The notes under the pieces were generated by a model. It was not told the DNA's origin. It saw nothing but the letters and a program-made list of their open reading frames with translations, and did no database searches. From NCBI GenBank assembly GCA_021234155.1, contig JAJEKV010000004.1, forward strand, positions 15,307,059 through 15,371,058: a stretch of 64,000 nucleotides of DNA, written 5' to 3'. The stretch is from Isoetes taiwanensis. Taxonomy: Eukaryota > Streptophyta > Lycopodiopsida > Isoetales > Isoetaceae. This document shows, in pieces, positions 11,985 to 22,849 of the stretch (position 1 is the stretch's first letter; every line of letters starts with the position of its first letter). Made by a program: the position numbers and the translations under genes.

Positions 11985-12540
11985 CGCTTGGGGTCCGGTC
12001 TGGGAACTCCCCGGAAGATCTGGAGAGGACCCGTGATCTAACAGAGAGTCCGGGACTATGTCACTGGATTTGCAAGAAGAGAAGAAAAGAAGAAAACAAC
12101 AAAATGAGAGAAAGATGATAAGCTTCCTTGATATCAATGATGAAAATACATGAGCCTTAATCAGAGAAAATCAGCGAGACAAGACTCAAAACTCATCTAA
12201 AAACTTATGTGCTAACTCTACTCATATAGCAAGATAATGGCCTGGGGCCAATATAGACACTGGATCGATTCTTGCGTTTACTCCCCGAAGGAGGCCTGAT
12301 TTGCAGGAATGTTATGTGCCTCTTGAAGTGCCTAGAATCACTGATGCCGACGGGCAAGTGATCGCCACATTTGTCTCTGAAGGGCGCTCTTGTTGATGTA
12401 CTACATGCTTTGATCACTGGTTCTGGCCGCTTGGTCTTCATGAGCCTCGATGTCCTAATCTGGTCACCGAGGATCCTTTGAGCTTGACCTAGTCTGTCAG
12501 GATAGATGAATAGTCCTGGTATCAGAGGCACAGACTAACA
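11985..12540 (-). repeat. 3' LTR of the gypsy element
   Basis: It aligns with 18485-19146. Shared blocks include GGGAACTCCCC, CTAACAGAGAGTC, GGATTTGCAAGAAGAGAAGA, GATGATAAGCTTCCTTGATA and CTCTTGAAGTGCCTAGAATC. Its right edge is ...ACTAACA at 12540, immediately next to the polypurine tract. About 70 bp near the left end are deleted relative to the other copy. Confidence 0.85.
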
Positions 12541-12551
12541 CTCCCCACCAA
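12541..12551 (-). other. Polypurine tract
   Basis: The minus strand reads TTGGTGGGGAG immediately before the TGTTAGT start of the 3' LTR, the expected site for plus-strand DNA priming. Confidence 0.7.
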
Positions 12552-12660
12552 ACCATTGACCCGGGGAGTGAAGAAAAGGAGGAAGCGCCGAGGGGCGGGA
12601 AGCCATCCTGTCGAAAAAGGATCTCACGGAGTGAGGACGCTACCATTATGGTAATCGGGC

Positions 12661-13220
12661 TTATGAGATCCCCGCAAAGGATTGAAGAGCTTGAGGAGTG
12701 TTTTGGCCAAGGGCGGATCGCATCAATAAGAAAGCCGAGCGCATTATGTCTTCAAGGCGCTGCGGCATCCAAGAAATACCACATTCCATGAGGAGACAGT
12801 CCAAGGCCAAGGTAATCACCGACACCGGCATTCGGATTGCGCTGGAAAATGGGACAGCCGATTTATGAGCTGAAAGGTAAAATGCATTTGAGAGCAGCCG
12901 CAGAAAATCCGCTGAAGATGGACAAGGATCATGTGAGGTGATGCATTCCAAGCAAGAAGGTGTCGAGACCATGAAGCGATCCGCCGCTGCAAACCACGCT
13001 TTCATTAGCAATGTAGATCCAATTGCGGTGTTGTCCGCAGTGGCACCTTCTTCCCAATGTGAGCGGCGAACAAAACGCGGATCCCACCGAGATCCACGAG
13101 ATCTGGAGGTGGTGTCCAGCCTGCATGACCATCCATGACCTTGGTCCAAAAAGGAAGGCCGCAATCGAAGTCGGGGAACCCGGGCGGAGGTACGCGGGGA
13201 AGCATAGGAGAAGGAACCAT
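12661..13220 (-). pseudogene. Possible integrase remnant of the gypsy element
   Basis: The minus-strand reading includes ADRFMVSTPSCLECITSHDP and later ALDCLLMECGISWMPQRLED. These loosely resemble the D.F(S/T)K and (S)..HPQTDGQ...R blocks of a gypsy integrase core. The position after RT and before the 3' LTR fits, but the catalytic DDE residues cannot be aligned with confidence because of frameshifts. A decayed spacer is the alternative. Confidence 0.3.
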
Positions 13221-14289
13221 GCCTGCGTGGGTTCTTCAGCCGGTCTCCGAACCGCCCGACAAGATCTGATCAAGAGCCCCGACACCAACGATCCTAAAGA
13301 GAAGCGGAGCCGAGTTGGCAGGAGGGCTATCCCATCCCGCGGGGACCGCCTTGCTATCCAACAGAGCTTGTAATCGATTGTAATGGCATGAGGGCCGCAT
13401 ATAAATTTGTGCATAGGGAAGATCCTGGATGTCCTAGATACTTCCTGATTTGTTGCTTCCGGCCTAAACACGAGATAAATGATTAGGGCTCGGGCATGTA
13501 ATCACGATGAAGAGTTTGGGTCCGGCGGGATCCGCAAGATATATGGATTGTTATCCCAAGCACCCATTGCACAAAGTGGGGGTCACCTCGGAAAAGGCGT
13601 GGCCCATTTCCAAAGTGTTCCCGTATCACCCAGATAGAAATCATGAAATATGTAAGCCATGGGCTGGAACCACTCACGAAGGTGATAAAGTCCGGATCGG
13701 GACGCGTTGTATGAGATCAAAGACGACAAGGCACAAAGACAACCCTTTGTCTTCAATGGAGAGTTTCGCCAACCAAGAAAATCTGCATCGCCGGGGAATA
13801 TCCATTGGGGCCATCGCCGCGATGCCACCGAAAAGGAAGAGGTGGCGCCGAAAGCAACCACATAATCGTGATAGCAGGGGAGGGAACGCGGGAAGTCAAC
13901 AGGGCATTGCAGGAAGAATGGCGGTATGGGCGCAAGTTTTGCTTTGAGCCTCATCAGCGATCAATAGCTTGCCGCAACCGTTGTTCGAGATCACGGATCC
14001 GTTGTCCCTTTCGAAAGAAAGGCGCGGATCGTCACGGACCCGCTTCGAGAAGTGTTGACCCGAGGAAGATTTCCTAATTGTATTGAGACGGGCCGCGGCA
14101 ATCTCCGGCCATCCAAAGATCTTTCGTTTACGCGCGCGCACCTAGAAGTTTCCATCTTGAAGAGAGGTGAGCCGAGAGGTGGTGGTAGAAAGTCGAGCCA
14201 GTCAAGGCGGCTTAACTTGAGCCCCGTGGCCAAAGATTTTGAACTTGAGCGGAAATTTTCACACGGTCGAGTACAAGGCATCGAGTTTA

Positions 14290-15170
14290 GCAATATCTAC
14301 GGCCCTTGGTACTCGTGAGAGCGGCTTTGGACTTGTTGTGCTCCAATAAAGTCCAATTTCTCGACCGAGCTTTCGATGATTGCGAAGTTGGTGACTTGAG
14401 CTTGTGTACTTTTGAGATCCGCACATGAGCCCGTAAGAGAGAGCTCCATGCTTGTCTTGAAGTCACCCGTGAGTTTATGAATGGGACCGCAATGGCCGCT
14501 TGATCCCGTATGAAGGTGGAGTAATAATTGAACTTTCCTGGGAAAGAGTGTCTCCTTGATATTGGCTGTGCTTGAGCCTTGAGCACATTAAATCGATTTT
14601 GGCAGATCAGTGGTGATTTCGCCGGTCGCGACAACATGGCCCTAACAGAACACCGTATGACGCAAAGGGTGCATTTCGTGATTGAGACTAATGCCTGGGA
14701 CTCATCACATTTCCGAAGACGCAGTTCCAATTTATCCAAATGGTCAGCCATGGAATCAGAGGCGGAGAAGTCATCTTGAAAAATTTGCAAGAAGGGATTT
14801 TTCCTTCATGAAATCATGAAACCGAGCATGATGTTGGAAATGTTGAAGGAGAGTTGGATAATCCAAAGGAACTACCTTGTAGGCAAAAGACTTACCACGG
14901 GTGGTGAAAGTGGTCTTGAGTTGATCGTAGTCTTTGATGGAGATCTCATTGTAGCTTAAAAACCATCCATAAAGGAGTACATCTCATGTCTCACCACTTC
15001 TTCCGTAACTTGGTCTGCGGAAGGGAAGTGGAAATGATCACGCCCATGGCCCCATTGAGTTTCCGAGCAGTCCACATACTGACGCCGGATCTTACCATTG
15101 TGCTTAAGGGCAATGACGATGGGGCTCACTCCATTCCACGTTTGACCTCATAGATCAAACCCGCGGCAAA
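14290..15170 (-). pseudogene. Reverse transcriptase (gypsy), frameshifted
   Basis: Across frames the minus strand reads SAPIVIALKHNGKIR, then the block around MYSFMDGF and YNEISIKDYDQLKTTF. These correspond to the VRMC.DYR.LN, D...GY.QI and DI.KTAF segments of a Ty3/gypsy RT. SFAYKVVPFG follows, then IFQDDFSASDSMADHLDKLE, where FQDD replaces the catalytic Y/F-x-D-D box. HVV-type sequence and FPGKFNYYSTFIRD correspond to the thumb/connection (FLG..NYYR.FI). At least three frameshifts occur. RT copies element RNA into DNA in cytoplasmic virus-like particles; this copy cannot make a full enzyme. Confidence 0.75.
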
Positions 15171-15690
15171 GGAGTTTGTCAATTTCCGCTTTGATGCTAT
15201 CACTAAGAATTAGGGTTGAGCTCATGATCGTCGCTGCTACACCGGGTCGCATCAGATTTGGTAGGAATGATGAGTTCCCAAGCTTTTGTTGATTCCTCAA
15301 GATCTTTGTAACCTGTGCTTAAAATGTGGTTTGAATTTTTTGAAGGTACTCGACGGCCCTGTTACTTATAAGGAGCTGGGAAGATTTGCAAAAGCAATGC
15401 GGACAGGTTGATTGTTGCCAACGCCCACAATCTCGACTCGAGTCCTGAATATGGGGTATTACTTCGCAGATTCCGGACAATGTTTGCGTGAGGTTGAGCA
15501 TAACCGTCGCATTGGTACTTTGGCGTGGTGAAAAGAGAGGTTGCCGGGCCATCTAGCGAGGTTGCTTCATGACGGCGTGTACATCAGCGGAGCAGCGGGG
15601 AGGTTCAAAGATCCAAAAGTGATCAACGCTGGATTCGATTGCAAGGAGCCGTAGGGGTCAAACAAGGCAGCCACCGGTCCCGATCAAGAG

Positions 15691-16239
15691 TCATTTCTCC
15701 CCAAGGATGGGCGATATTCTGGGTAGGATGACGAGGCATACCGCGGGTGGAGCCCGAACTTGATAAATATTCGAGCTTCTTCGTCGACCGCCCCAGAGAG
15801 AGGGTTCCGCATTGTCACAGAAATGATCCTGCCTCGCTTGCAAGTCCATGGTGGCATTGAGATGACCATCGGTGATGACTAATCGTCCGTGGCCCAAAGA
15901 ATGGATACTCTTTGCCCGGTGGAGAAAAAGGTCATTTACCAGCATTTCATAGTCACTGGATCTTCGCCAGCCTTCCAAACTCCAAATTCCATGGGGAAAG
16001 CCGGAGATCACCAATGTTGATGTGAAGAATAGGTGTGACGCCTTTGAGGTCTCGGTGATATGGCCATTAGCCAATTTGATGTCATATGGGGCACGAAAGA
16101 GTTGTGTGATGCCCATTTGTTTTGCGGAGTTTATCCGCGGATGAGATTGATGCGCTACCTCCATCGATTTGAACATGGTTGACTTGCTGATTTCACCGTG
16201 GCATGGGCCGGTGGGTGTAGAGGTAGAAGGCGGCCCCAA
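15691..16239 (-). pseudogene. Retropepsin-like protease region (gypsy)
   Basis: The 182-residue minus-strand frame contains AKQMGITQLFRAPYDIKLAN followed by GHITETS, then DYEMLVNDLFLHRAKSIH and WGHGRLVITDG-like sequence. These match the gypsy protease and its flank (I...LA..LG......V..ANG......... and ...D.ILG.DFL......DW......). The catalytic D(S/T)G is not in this frame: a neighbouring frame reads IDGGSAS at the right place, so a frameshift separates the active site from the body. The region lies between gag and RT as expected for a gag-pol polyprotein. Confidence 0.65.
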
Positions 16240-16973
16240 CTAAAGCAGATTGGGAGTGGTAACCGGGTCCTCGAGAGCGGAATGAGTTTTTAAAATGGTT
16301 GCTGCTTAAAGGAATTTTGATCTTGGCGAGCTCCTCGAGTTCGAGAGGTACATGAGAAAAGGGATCTCTTGGGTTCCATGCGGAGTGCGTGGCGGGGAAG
16401 CAACAACTTCTTTGAGTAAGTCAACCTCGGCCGCAATATTGGGATATGTCCGAGGCGTGGAGGTTGAGATGTTGAAGGGGTATCTTGTCTTTGTTGAGCT
16501 CTAGTGGTGGCATGAAACATTTGCCAATGTGCGGCCTTCAGCAGCTTGCATGAGGTTCAAAATGCTTTGGCTAACTTTGGGCATGACATGTGGCATGAGC
16601 TTTTCCAAGTCAGGTGCAAAGTGAACCTTTTTTCGCCCTCATGAGGAATGGTGTCAACCGCAGCGCAAAGCTGGGATGCGTCTCTTCCGGCGAACAATAG
16701 TCAAGGGACGTGATGCCTTGGTCTCAAGCGTGAAACTAAACCAACCCAATTTGACTGGGCTGGACTGGAGGATTAAGTGCCCCAAAATTCCCTCTTGGGC
16801 TTGTTGGATCCAGCGGGAGGTTGATTTAATTCTTTGGAGCCGGGTGATAGCGTGATTGCTGAGGCGCTTCTTGGTGGTTTCTAAGAACTGGTCGTGGGCC
16901 TTGTTTGCCATTAGCGCAGCGAGAGTTGGTAAGCCGTGGAGGCGGACCGATGTGGTCCGATTGTGCGAGGAAG

Positions 16974-18471
16974 TCAGACTGAACTTGTGGAAGTTGAGGA
17001 CACGCCCGTGGTGGTATGACCCCATTCTTGACAAAGTGATAACACCGAAGCTTTAGAAGGATCAAAAGGAGACGCTGGTTGGATCCCCGGTTGGTCCATT
17101 GCTGATAGAGTTGCAGGCTGCACCAAGAGGTGGCTGCCGAGCAGCGATTGTTGCCGAGGTGTGGTTTGCACTTGATAAACCATTTTGTTCTTGAACGGTG
17201 TGGGATGAGTGCGAAAGTGCACTCTTCCGCGGGCATGATTGCACATGTTGCATCGCTGGCAATGGCGCGCCATTGGTGGAGTTGCACTCATTGGCCAAAT
17301 GGCCTTGGTATTTGCAAATATGGCACCAGATTTGATCATACCAGGATTAGCGTGTTGAGGTTGAACAGCCGCTTGTGGAACCATGATAGGTGGAATGAAC
17401 GGAGCTCTTGAAGAGCCACGCCGGGGAGGAAACATTGTCGAGTGATTGACAAGGTCGATAGCCTCGCCCAAAGTTTTTGGGCGCTGGTATTGATCATGAG
17501 TCGAATAAGCGGGAAGTCCTTGGAGAAACCGGGCCAAAATCCGCTCGTAGGTACCCCTGAGCTTACTTAGCGAGAATGTGAAGTCGATCATAAAATCAGG
17601 CGGAGATTTCAGGTGGGCTCTTGTTGAAGTTCATTGAGTTACTTGAGATGAAGTTGATCATCATCCATGGTCCCGTGAATGGGACGTAAAAGTCGCATTT
17701 AGGACGATCTTTTGTTTCCAATGGCTTTTGTTGGACATGAGCCATTGATGAGGGAGAGCCACGCAGGTGGTGGAAAAAGATGTGGAATTTTAGTTGAGGT
17801 TGCGGCGTGACCATTTAGGGATGCCGAGCCTCAAATTCTTCCATGTGGGCCCTGAGCACTTTGGTCTAACGGTTTGCCTTCGTGCCGCCAAAGGTGGATA
17901 AGTCGGTTCGTAGTCCGAAGGTAGATGTGAAAGTCGCCGTTTACGGGCGAACAAAGATAGTGAGGATATTGAGGTTGAGGTGGATGTGGCATTGTATTTT
18001 GTGGACCCGATGAAGGGGTGACGGTTGAGAAACCGGGCGAATTTGGAGCATTGGTTTTGAGATCTATGGCAGGTTGTAAAATGGGAAGAGCGGGAAACAT
18101 TAGGGAAGCGGGATATTCCCAGGAAGATAAAGGAGACATGTGGTAGCCGCACTTTACTGGGAAGATGATAGTTCCGGAGGTAGGTAGGCCTGAAGCGATG
18201 GATGTAGGCATGTTGAGGGGGGGTTCCTGGTTGACCGGGAAGGGTTGAGCGATAAGGCGGGGGGATGGCTTGATGGGGGCGGCGAAGTTGTGATGGCAAT
18301 GTTCAGGGGTGTGAAAGTTCCCTGAGAAGGTTGAGCCTTGATAAGGCTCCAAGCGAGCAGTGATGAGGGGCCAGGTCTGAGTAAAGGAGTTTGGGGCGGA
18401 ACTGACGCAGGACACGACAGACATGGCGACAGAAGATGGCTTCCCTCTATGTCATCAAAATCCATACCCAT
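16974..18471 (-). pseudogene. Gag polyprotein with CCHC zinc knuckle, frameshifted
   Basis: The first ATG after the putative primer-binding site is at 18471 (MGMDFDDIEGSHLL). A proline-rich N-terminal part follows. The retrotransposon-gag core reads LRGTYERILARFLQGLPAYS then RPKTLGEAIDLVNHSTMF, matching the usual (V/I)..F..GL......V....P.TL.EAI.LA pattern. Further on, in another frame, CHICKYQGHLANEC gives a perfect C-x2-C-x4-H-x4-C zinc knuckle (about 17287-17328), the RNA-binding module of nucleocapsid. Two or three frameshifts separate these parts. Gag normally forms the virus-like particle that packages element RNA. Confidence 0.72.
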
Positions 18472-18484
18472 GATCGGACGCCAG
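18465..18484 (-). other. Candidate primer-binding site
   Basis: Immediately downstream of the 5' LTR on the minus strand the sequence reads CTGGCGTCCGATCATGG. TGGCG-type starts are common among gypsy primer-binding sites. The matching tRNA was not determined. Confidence 0.5.
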
Positions 18485-19146
18485 TGTTTGGGGTCTGTTC
18501 GAGAAAGGAGTTCTTTCCGCGGAAAGACGTATTACGGCGCATGTACAGGAGGACGGCATGATCGGGCGGTGTTTACAGGGGGAACTCCCCGAAGACAGCC
18601 CTCTGTGGAGGACCCTCGGATCTAACAGAGAGTCAGGGGGACTATGTCACGCTTGGGATTTGCAAGAAGAGAAGAAAAAGAAGAAAATGTAACAAATGAG
18701 AGAAAGATGATAAGCTTCCTTGATATCAATGATGAAAATACATGAGCTCTCAAAGTAAGAGAGAAACCTGAAAGGGGAGACAAGACTCAAAAACTCATCT
18801 AAAAACTTATGTGCTAACTCTACTCATATATATATATATAGCATAAATGGCCTTGGGCCCAATATAGACACTCACTCCATCTCGTGCCGACTCACGGAAG
18901 GAGGCCTGTTTTGGTGAATGTTGGCGGTGCCTCTTGAAGTGCCTAGAATCACTGATGCCGACGCGGGCGCGACGCCGCCACATTTGTCCGAAAGCCTCTT
19001 GCTGACAGCCATGTGCTTTGACTGGGTCCGCTGGCCCTGGTCGAGAGCCTTGGATGTCAATCTGACCACCGGGAGGATCCTTGAGCTTGACCTGGTGCAT
19101 GTCAGGATGCATGAATAGTCTGTACTGGGAGGCCGCGGGACTAACA
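18485..19146 (-). repeat. 5' LTR of the gypsy element
   Basis: A 662-bp copy of the LTR. On the minus strand it starts TGTTAGTCCCGC and ends ...CCCCAAACA. A (TA)n run at about 18827-18840, reading TATATATATATA on either strand, lies in the promoter-like region; the other LTR has a shorter form. Confidence 0.82.
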
Positions 19147-22142
19147 CTAACAAAACTGGATCCAATGCAAAACCTTTGCGAGGAACGGATGGACCCGCTT
19201 AAAGGTAGCGGTCGGAGGCGGTTTAGGACCACAGAAGCAGAAGCCAAATCGTCAGCACGGGAGGGGTCGATGCCAAGATGAGGGATGATGGAGGTGATAG
19301 GAGCACATTCTGAAAAAACGGGTACAAACCATAAGTTATGCCGTCAAAGAAAAACAAAACCAAGTTAGTCGAGTGGATAATCAGCGGATAAGACAAAACA
19401 CCCCAAAGCTAACACCAAACACATTGATCACAACAAAGCATAATCCCAAAGAAACTAGACGACAAACAATCAACTACAATGTCGAGTAAGACACTTAACA
19501 TCCTACCATACCTAACAAACAAAAACATCTAATTTGTAAGCAAAACTCAACATGTCCAAGAAAAAATTAGACAAGAAAAAACAACCACAACCGACCGGTA
19601 GCAAAAAACTTAAATCAATCAAATTTATATCACAAAAAAGACAACAATTCTGGAAAAAAAAGACCAAATTTTGCATTGATATTGAGAATCTATGACAACA
19701 GGAGAAAATATGCAAGGGGGAGAACTAGATTCAAGGGCGGGCGAGGAAAAAAGGAGCCGGGGCGGCACCAAAGGACGGGCGGAACCAAAGGCGGAGGGGG
19801 AGTAAATAGGGAGCCCGTGTTGGGCTTAGAATGACATGTTTCAATGCGATGGCCCGGCGCCCACAAAAAGTGCAAAATAGGCGGGACCCCACCGAGATGA
19901 GGAAAAAGGGGATTGAGGTGTGGCGAGAAGGTGGAGCCGGAGGGTGAGGCGTGGACCTAGAAACGGGGAGGGCGCCCGATCACGATGCATTTGCCGAAGC
20001 TAGTTTTAATTTCTTAGAATCATGAAAGTGAAGTGGCAAGGCCCGTGGTCATCAAAAATCCAAGGTGGCGTCATAGCCCTCGTGATCAGCAATAATCAAA
20101 AACTTCATCCACCTTCTTCGACAAACGGAGGGATAAAGATCGGGCACTCGAGGAGATAGGGCAATCCAAGCATGAAGCTCCCGGAACCCGGACTCGCGGG
20201 TACAAAGGAACTTCATCTCTGGTGGCTGACTCTCTTTTAAAGCCGGAACCGATCGCGGATGAACGCTCGAAACTTTGGCGCAACACCTCGACCGCTCGCG
20301 AACATTAGTGTTAGAAGTAAGTGCTCGATTGAAGACTCGATCCCATCATCCATGGCGAAGGGTTTGCAATACCGAGGCACCATATCCACGCGACCGAGAG
20401 GAGGGAACCGCGTAACCGGTGCACGGCAAAGAGTGGCTCAACACCACAAATGACGATCCGGAGGCAAAAGAGAATACTGGTGAAACGAAGCAAAATGACA
20501 CAGACAAGATAGCCGAGATGGACCACCTGAGCTAGAGGGGAGAAATGACGCCGTTACAACCTGGCGATGGAAAAAGCGGGTTAGCCAGGCTCAAGAGAAG
20601 CCGCGGGGTATGCGGTGGCGCAGACACCTCGAGGCAATAGAAACCCAAAGGGTCGGGCAACGCCGTGATAGGTGGGGTGGATGGGCAGTGCTTTGCCACA
20701 CCCATTTAGCCCTCCGAGCCCGCAAAGAAACCTGAGAGGTGCTAGGAATGTCTTGATCTGCCATACCGTGAAATGTCTAAAAAAACACAATTCACAAATG
20801 TTAATACAAACAATGGGGAAAATCAACACGCTTTACGAGATCCATGCCAACAATGACACTAAGCCCGGAGCGAGTTTGCAACACACCCAACTAAACATAA
20901 CTATATAATGAAAATTGACGAAACGAAAAAGTAGGGAAAAGGCAAAGAAGCAAGAAAAAATTGAACCCACAAAGACCAACGAGGCAATGGGGAAGAAAAA
21001 GAAGCCGAAGGAAAAGAGACTTGCAACCAAAATAATAACAAACGAAAGGAGTACCAAAGAAAGAAACCGTAAAGACAAACCAACACAATCAAACATCAAC
21101 CCCTAGAGGACCAAGCAAACAATGTACTAAACGAAAATCATCCCAAAAAGAAGAGAAGGACAATGGTTCCAAGGGAATCCGGGATGGTGTATCCCAACAA
21201 AACCGGTAAACTGGTCGACAACAGATCCTCGCCGGGGAGTGGCGGAAGCGGCGAGCCACCGAAGGACGGTGAAGGTGGAAAGCGTAGAGGAAAAAATCGG
21301 GGCGGTGAAGGCGAGAGGGAAAAAAGTTGAGAACGGGCAACACAGATGGTGGCAGAGAAGAGATGAATGTTGGAGGGCCCGGAGAACCTAAAACCCAAGA
21401 GTAAGGGCGTGATCGGGGTGAGCAAAGGAATCCCGTTTTGAAGCCAATCGAGACCGAGAAGCAATATCGAGAGGAACTAAGCAACGATTGGAAAACAAGA
21501 AATCGGACCTGGAAAAATGGTTTGAGAGGAGCTAGGAGGGTGGCCGGCCGGATTGAGAATTGAAGAAAGCTCGCTAAGGGGGCCGAATACATGCCCCATC
21601 GCCAAACCGCCCGCAAGAGGCGTAACGGGCGGATTCGCCTAAAACTCATGGGCGAGGCTGGAAGAACAGAAGAACAAAGGGCTCCTTAAGCAAGAAGCCC
21701 TGTGCTATTGGCAAGCAAGCCTGATTCAACTCGATTCAAACAAAACAAGGAACAAAAAGAAAGCAAACAACTAACCTAAACCGGCCAAGAAATCCTTGAC
21801 CATGATATAACCGGAGGGGACTGATGCCCAAGACTCAATCGCATCCCAAACACCAAGAGGAGAACACGAACCACGCATTTAAAACGGATTAAAACCAAGA
21901 ATATCACAATCATCGTACTTCAAAAACTTTCTTGAGTAGGAACGCAGCGGAGGGCAATACGTTTGAGCTCTTAATTCATGGCTGTGCTTTTTGAAGGTAG
22001 AAAACTGTAGAGGCGACCAGAATTAGGAGAAAGCCCAAGGAGAACTGGATAGCCAAAGAAAAGGAAAATGGACTATAAAAAAGGGAAGGAGCTGAGGTGG
22101 CGCCCCCATCCAAGGAATGGCGGCTCTATTATGGCTCACAAT
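19147..22142 (-). mobile_element. Non-coding LTR-derivative-like element, right part
   Basis: Purine-rich plus strand without recognisable coding sequence, continuing the character of 8490-11984 on the other side of the gypsy insertion and ending with the repeat shared with 8931-9070. Open frames (for example the 186-codon minus-strand frame at 21089-21649) have low-complexity Phe/Leu/Ser/Pro composition expected of pyrimidine-rich non-coding DNA and show no domain. Confidence 0.42.
22006..22142 (-). repeat. Terminal-type repeat, partner of 8931-9070
   Basis: Direct repeat of 8931-9070 in the same orientation, with a TATA-like motif (plus CTATAAAAAA) and the shared GGCGCCCCCATCCA block. Confidence 0.65.
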
Positions 22143-22799
22143 CTTTGCACAAATCTTTTCGATAATAACCTTTGCAGCAAATGCTTGGGACCCAAATGAT
22201 AATTAGCGCTTATGGGATCAATCCACTGAGCCCAAATGGCGCCCCGGCTCTCTACGCCTTCTTCTACCAAAAGCTAGAGGGATTTGTATGGGCACCACCC
22301 TATGGCGATCCGATCAAGGTTGGATGAGAAAATGAATTTGTGTAATGTAGAGGCTGAAAGGGGGCACATTCACGTAAAAGGGATAGGTCCCATGTAACTA
22401 AGCGGGGCACCGCTTAATCTTTGACCACGGAATTAGAAGCGAAGAACCAAGAAGAATTGAAACAAAAGGGAAGGCCGTGATCTCAACCACAGAGCTTATT
22501 GGCCAAAATCGTGGCCTCAAAGATCTTTTACCCGGCATGCATTGGAAATAACCTAAACCCCGAAAAAATATTGAAGCACAGTAGGGTAGGAGAAAGAGTC
22601 GGCCCTCTTGTAGATGCAGACTTCCGGCTTAGATCCATCAAGAAAGCAATTGTCATAGCCGGTTAGGGCGGTTCAAACAACACCGGATTATAACGTATCT
22701 GACCGCTAGTTTACTAGCAATGTACCCGGTTTGAAGCGCTTTTGGCATACTCTAAGCATATGCTCAGATATACTTGAATATAAAAAAAACGATATAAGC

Positions 22800-22832
22800 A
22801 AGGGTTTGTCCCTCTAGGGGCAACCCAAAAAG
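22800..22832. repeat. Hairpin motif shared with 2482-2512
   Basis: AAGGGTTTGTCCC-TCTAGGGG-CAACCC followed by an A-run. It lies just inside the intron that follows the last recognised exon of the ParB-like gene. The copy at 2482-2512 has the same orientation relative to the recombinase-like gene. Confidence 0.55.
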
Positions 22833-22849
22833 GTTACAAGTAAACTTAC

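Larger units (their letters stand above)
11985..19146 (-). mobile_element. Ty3/gypsy LTR retrotransposon, about 7.2 kb
   Basis: Two LTR copies (11985-12540 and 18485-19146) bound an internal region whose minus strand carries gag, protease and reverse transcriptase in that order, with a possible integrase after RT. PR-RT before integrase is the Ty3/gypsy order. On the minus strand the LTRs begin TGTTAGT. The 3' LTR is preceded directly by the polypurine tract TGGTGGGGAG. The 5' LTR is followed by CTGGCGTCCGATCATGG, a candidate primer-binding site. The LTRs differ by many substitutions and a roughly 70-bp deletion in the 11985 copy, so the insertion is old. No clear 5-bp target-site duplication is visible (ATAAT on the left, CTAAC on the right). 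Frameshifts in all coding parts mean it is non-autonomous now. Confidence 0.82.

Noticed and set aside
13507-13947. 146-codon plus-strand ORF inside the gypsy element
   Set aside because: It is antisense to the element's coding strand, with no motif and overlapping open frames, so it is probably a shadow.
21089-21649. 186-codon minus-strand ORF
   Set aside because: Phe/Leu/Ser/Pro low-complexity product of a pyrimidine-rich strand. It lies inside the purine-rich non-coding element and has no domain.
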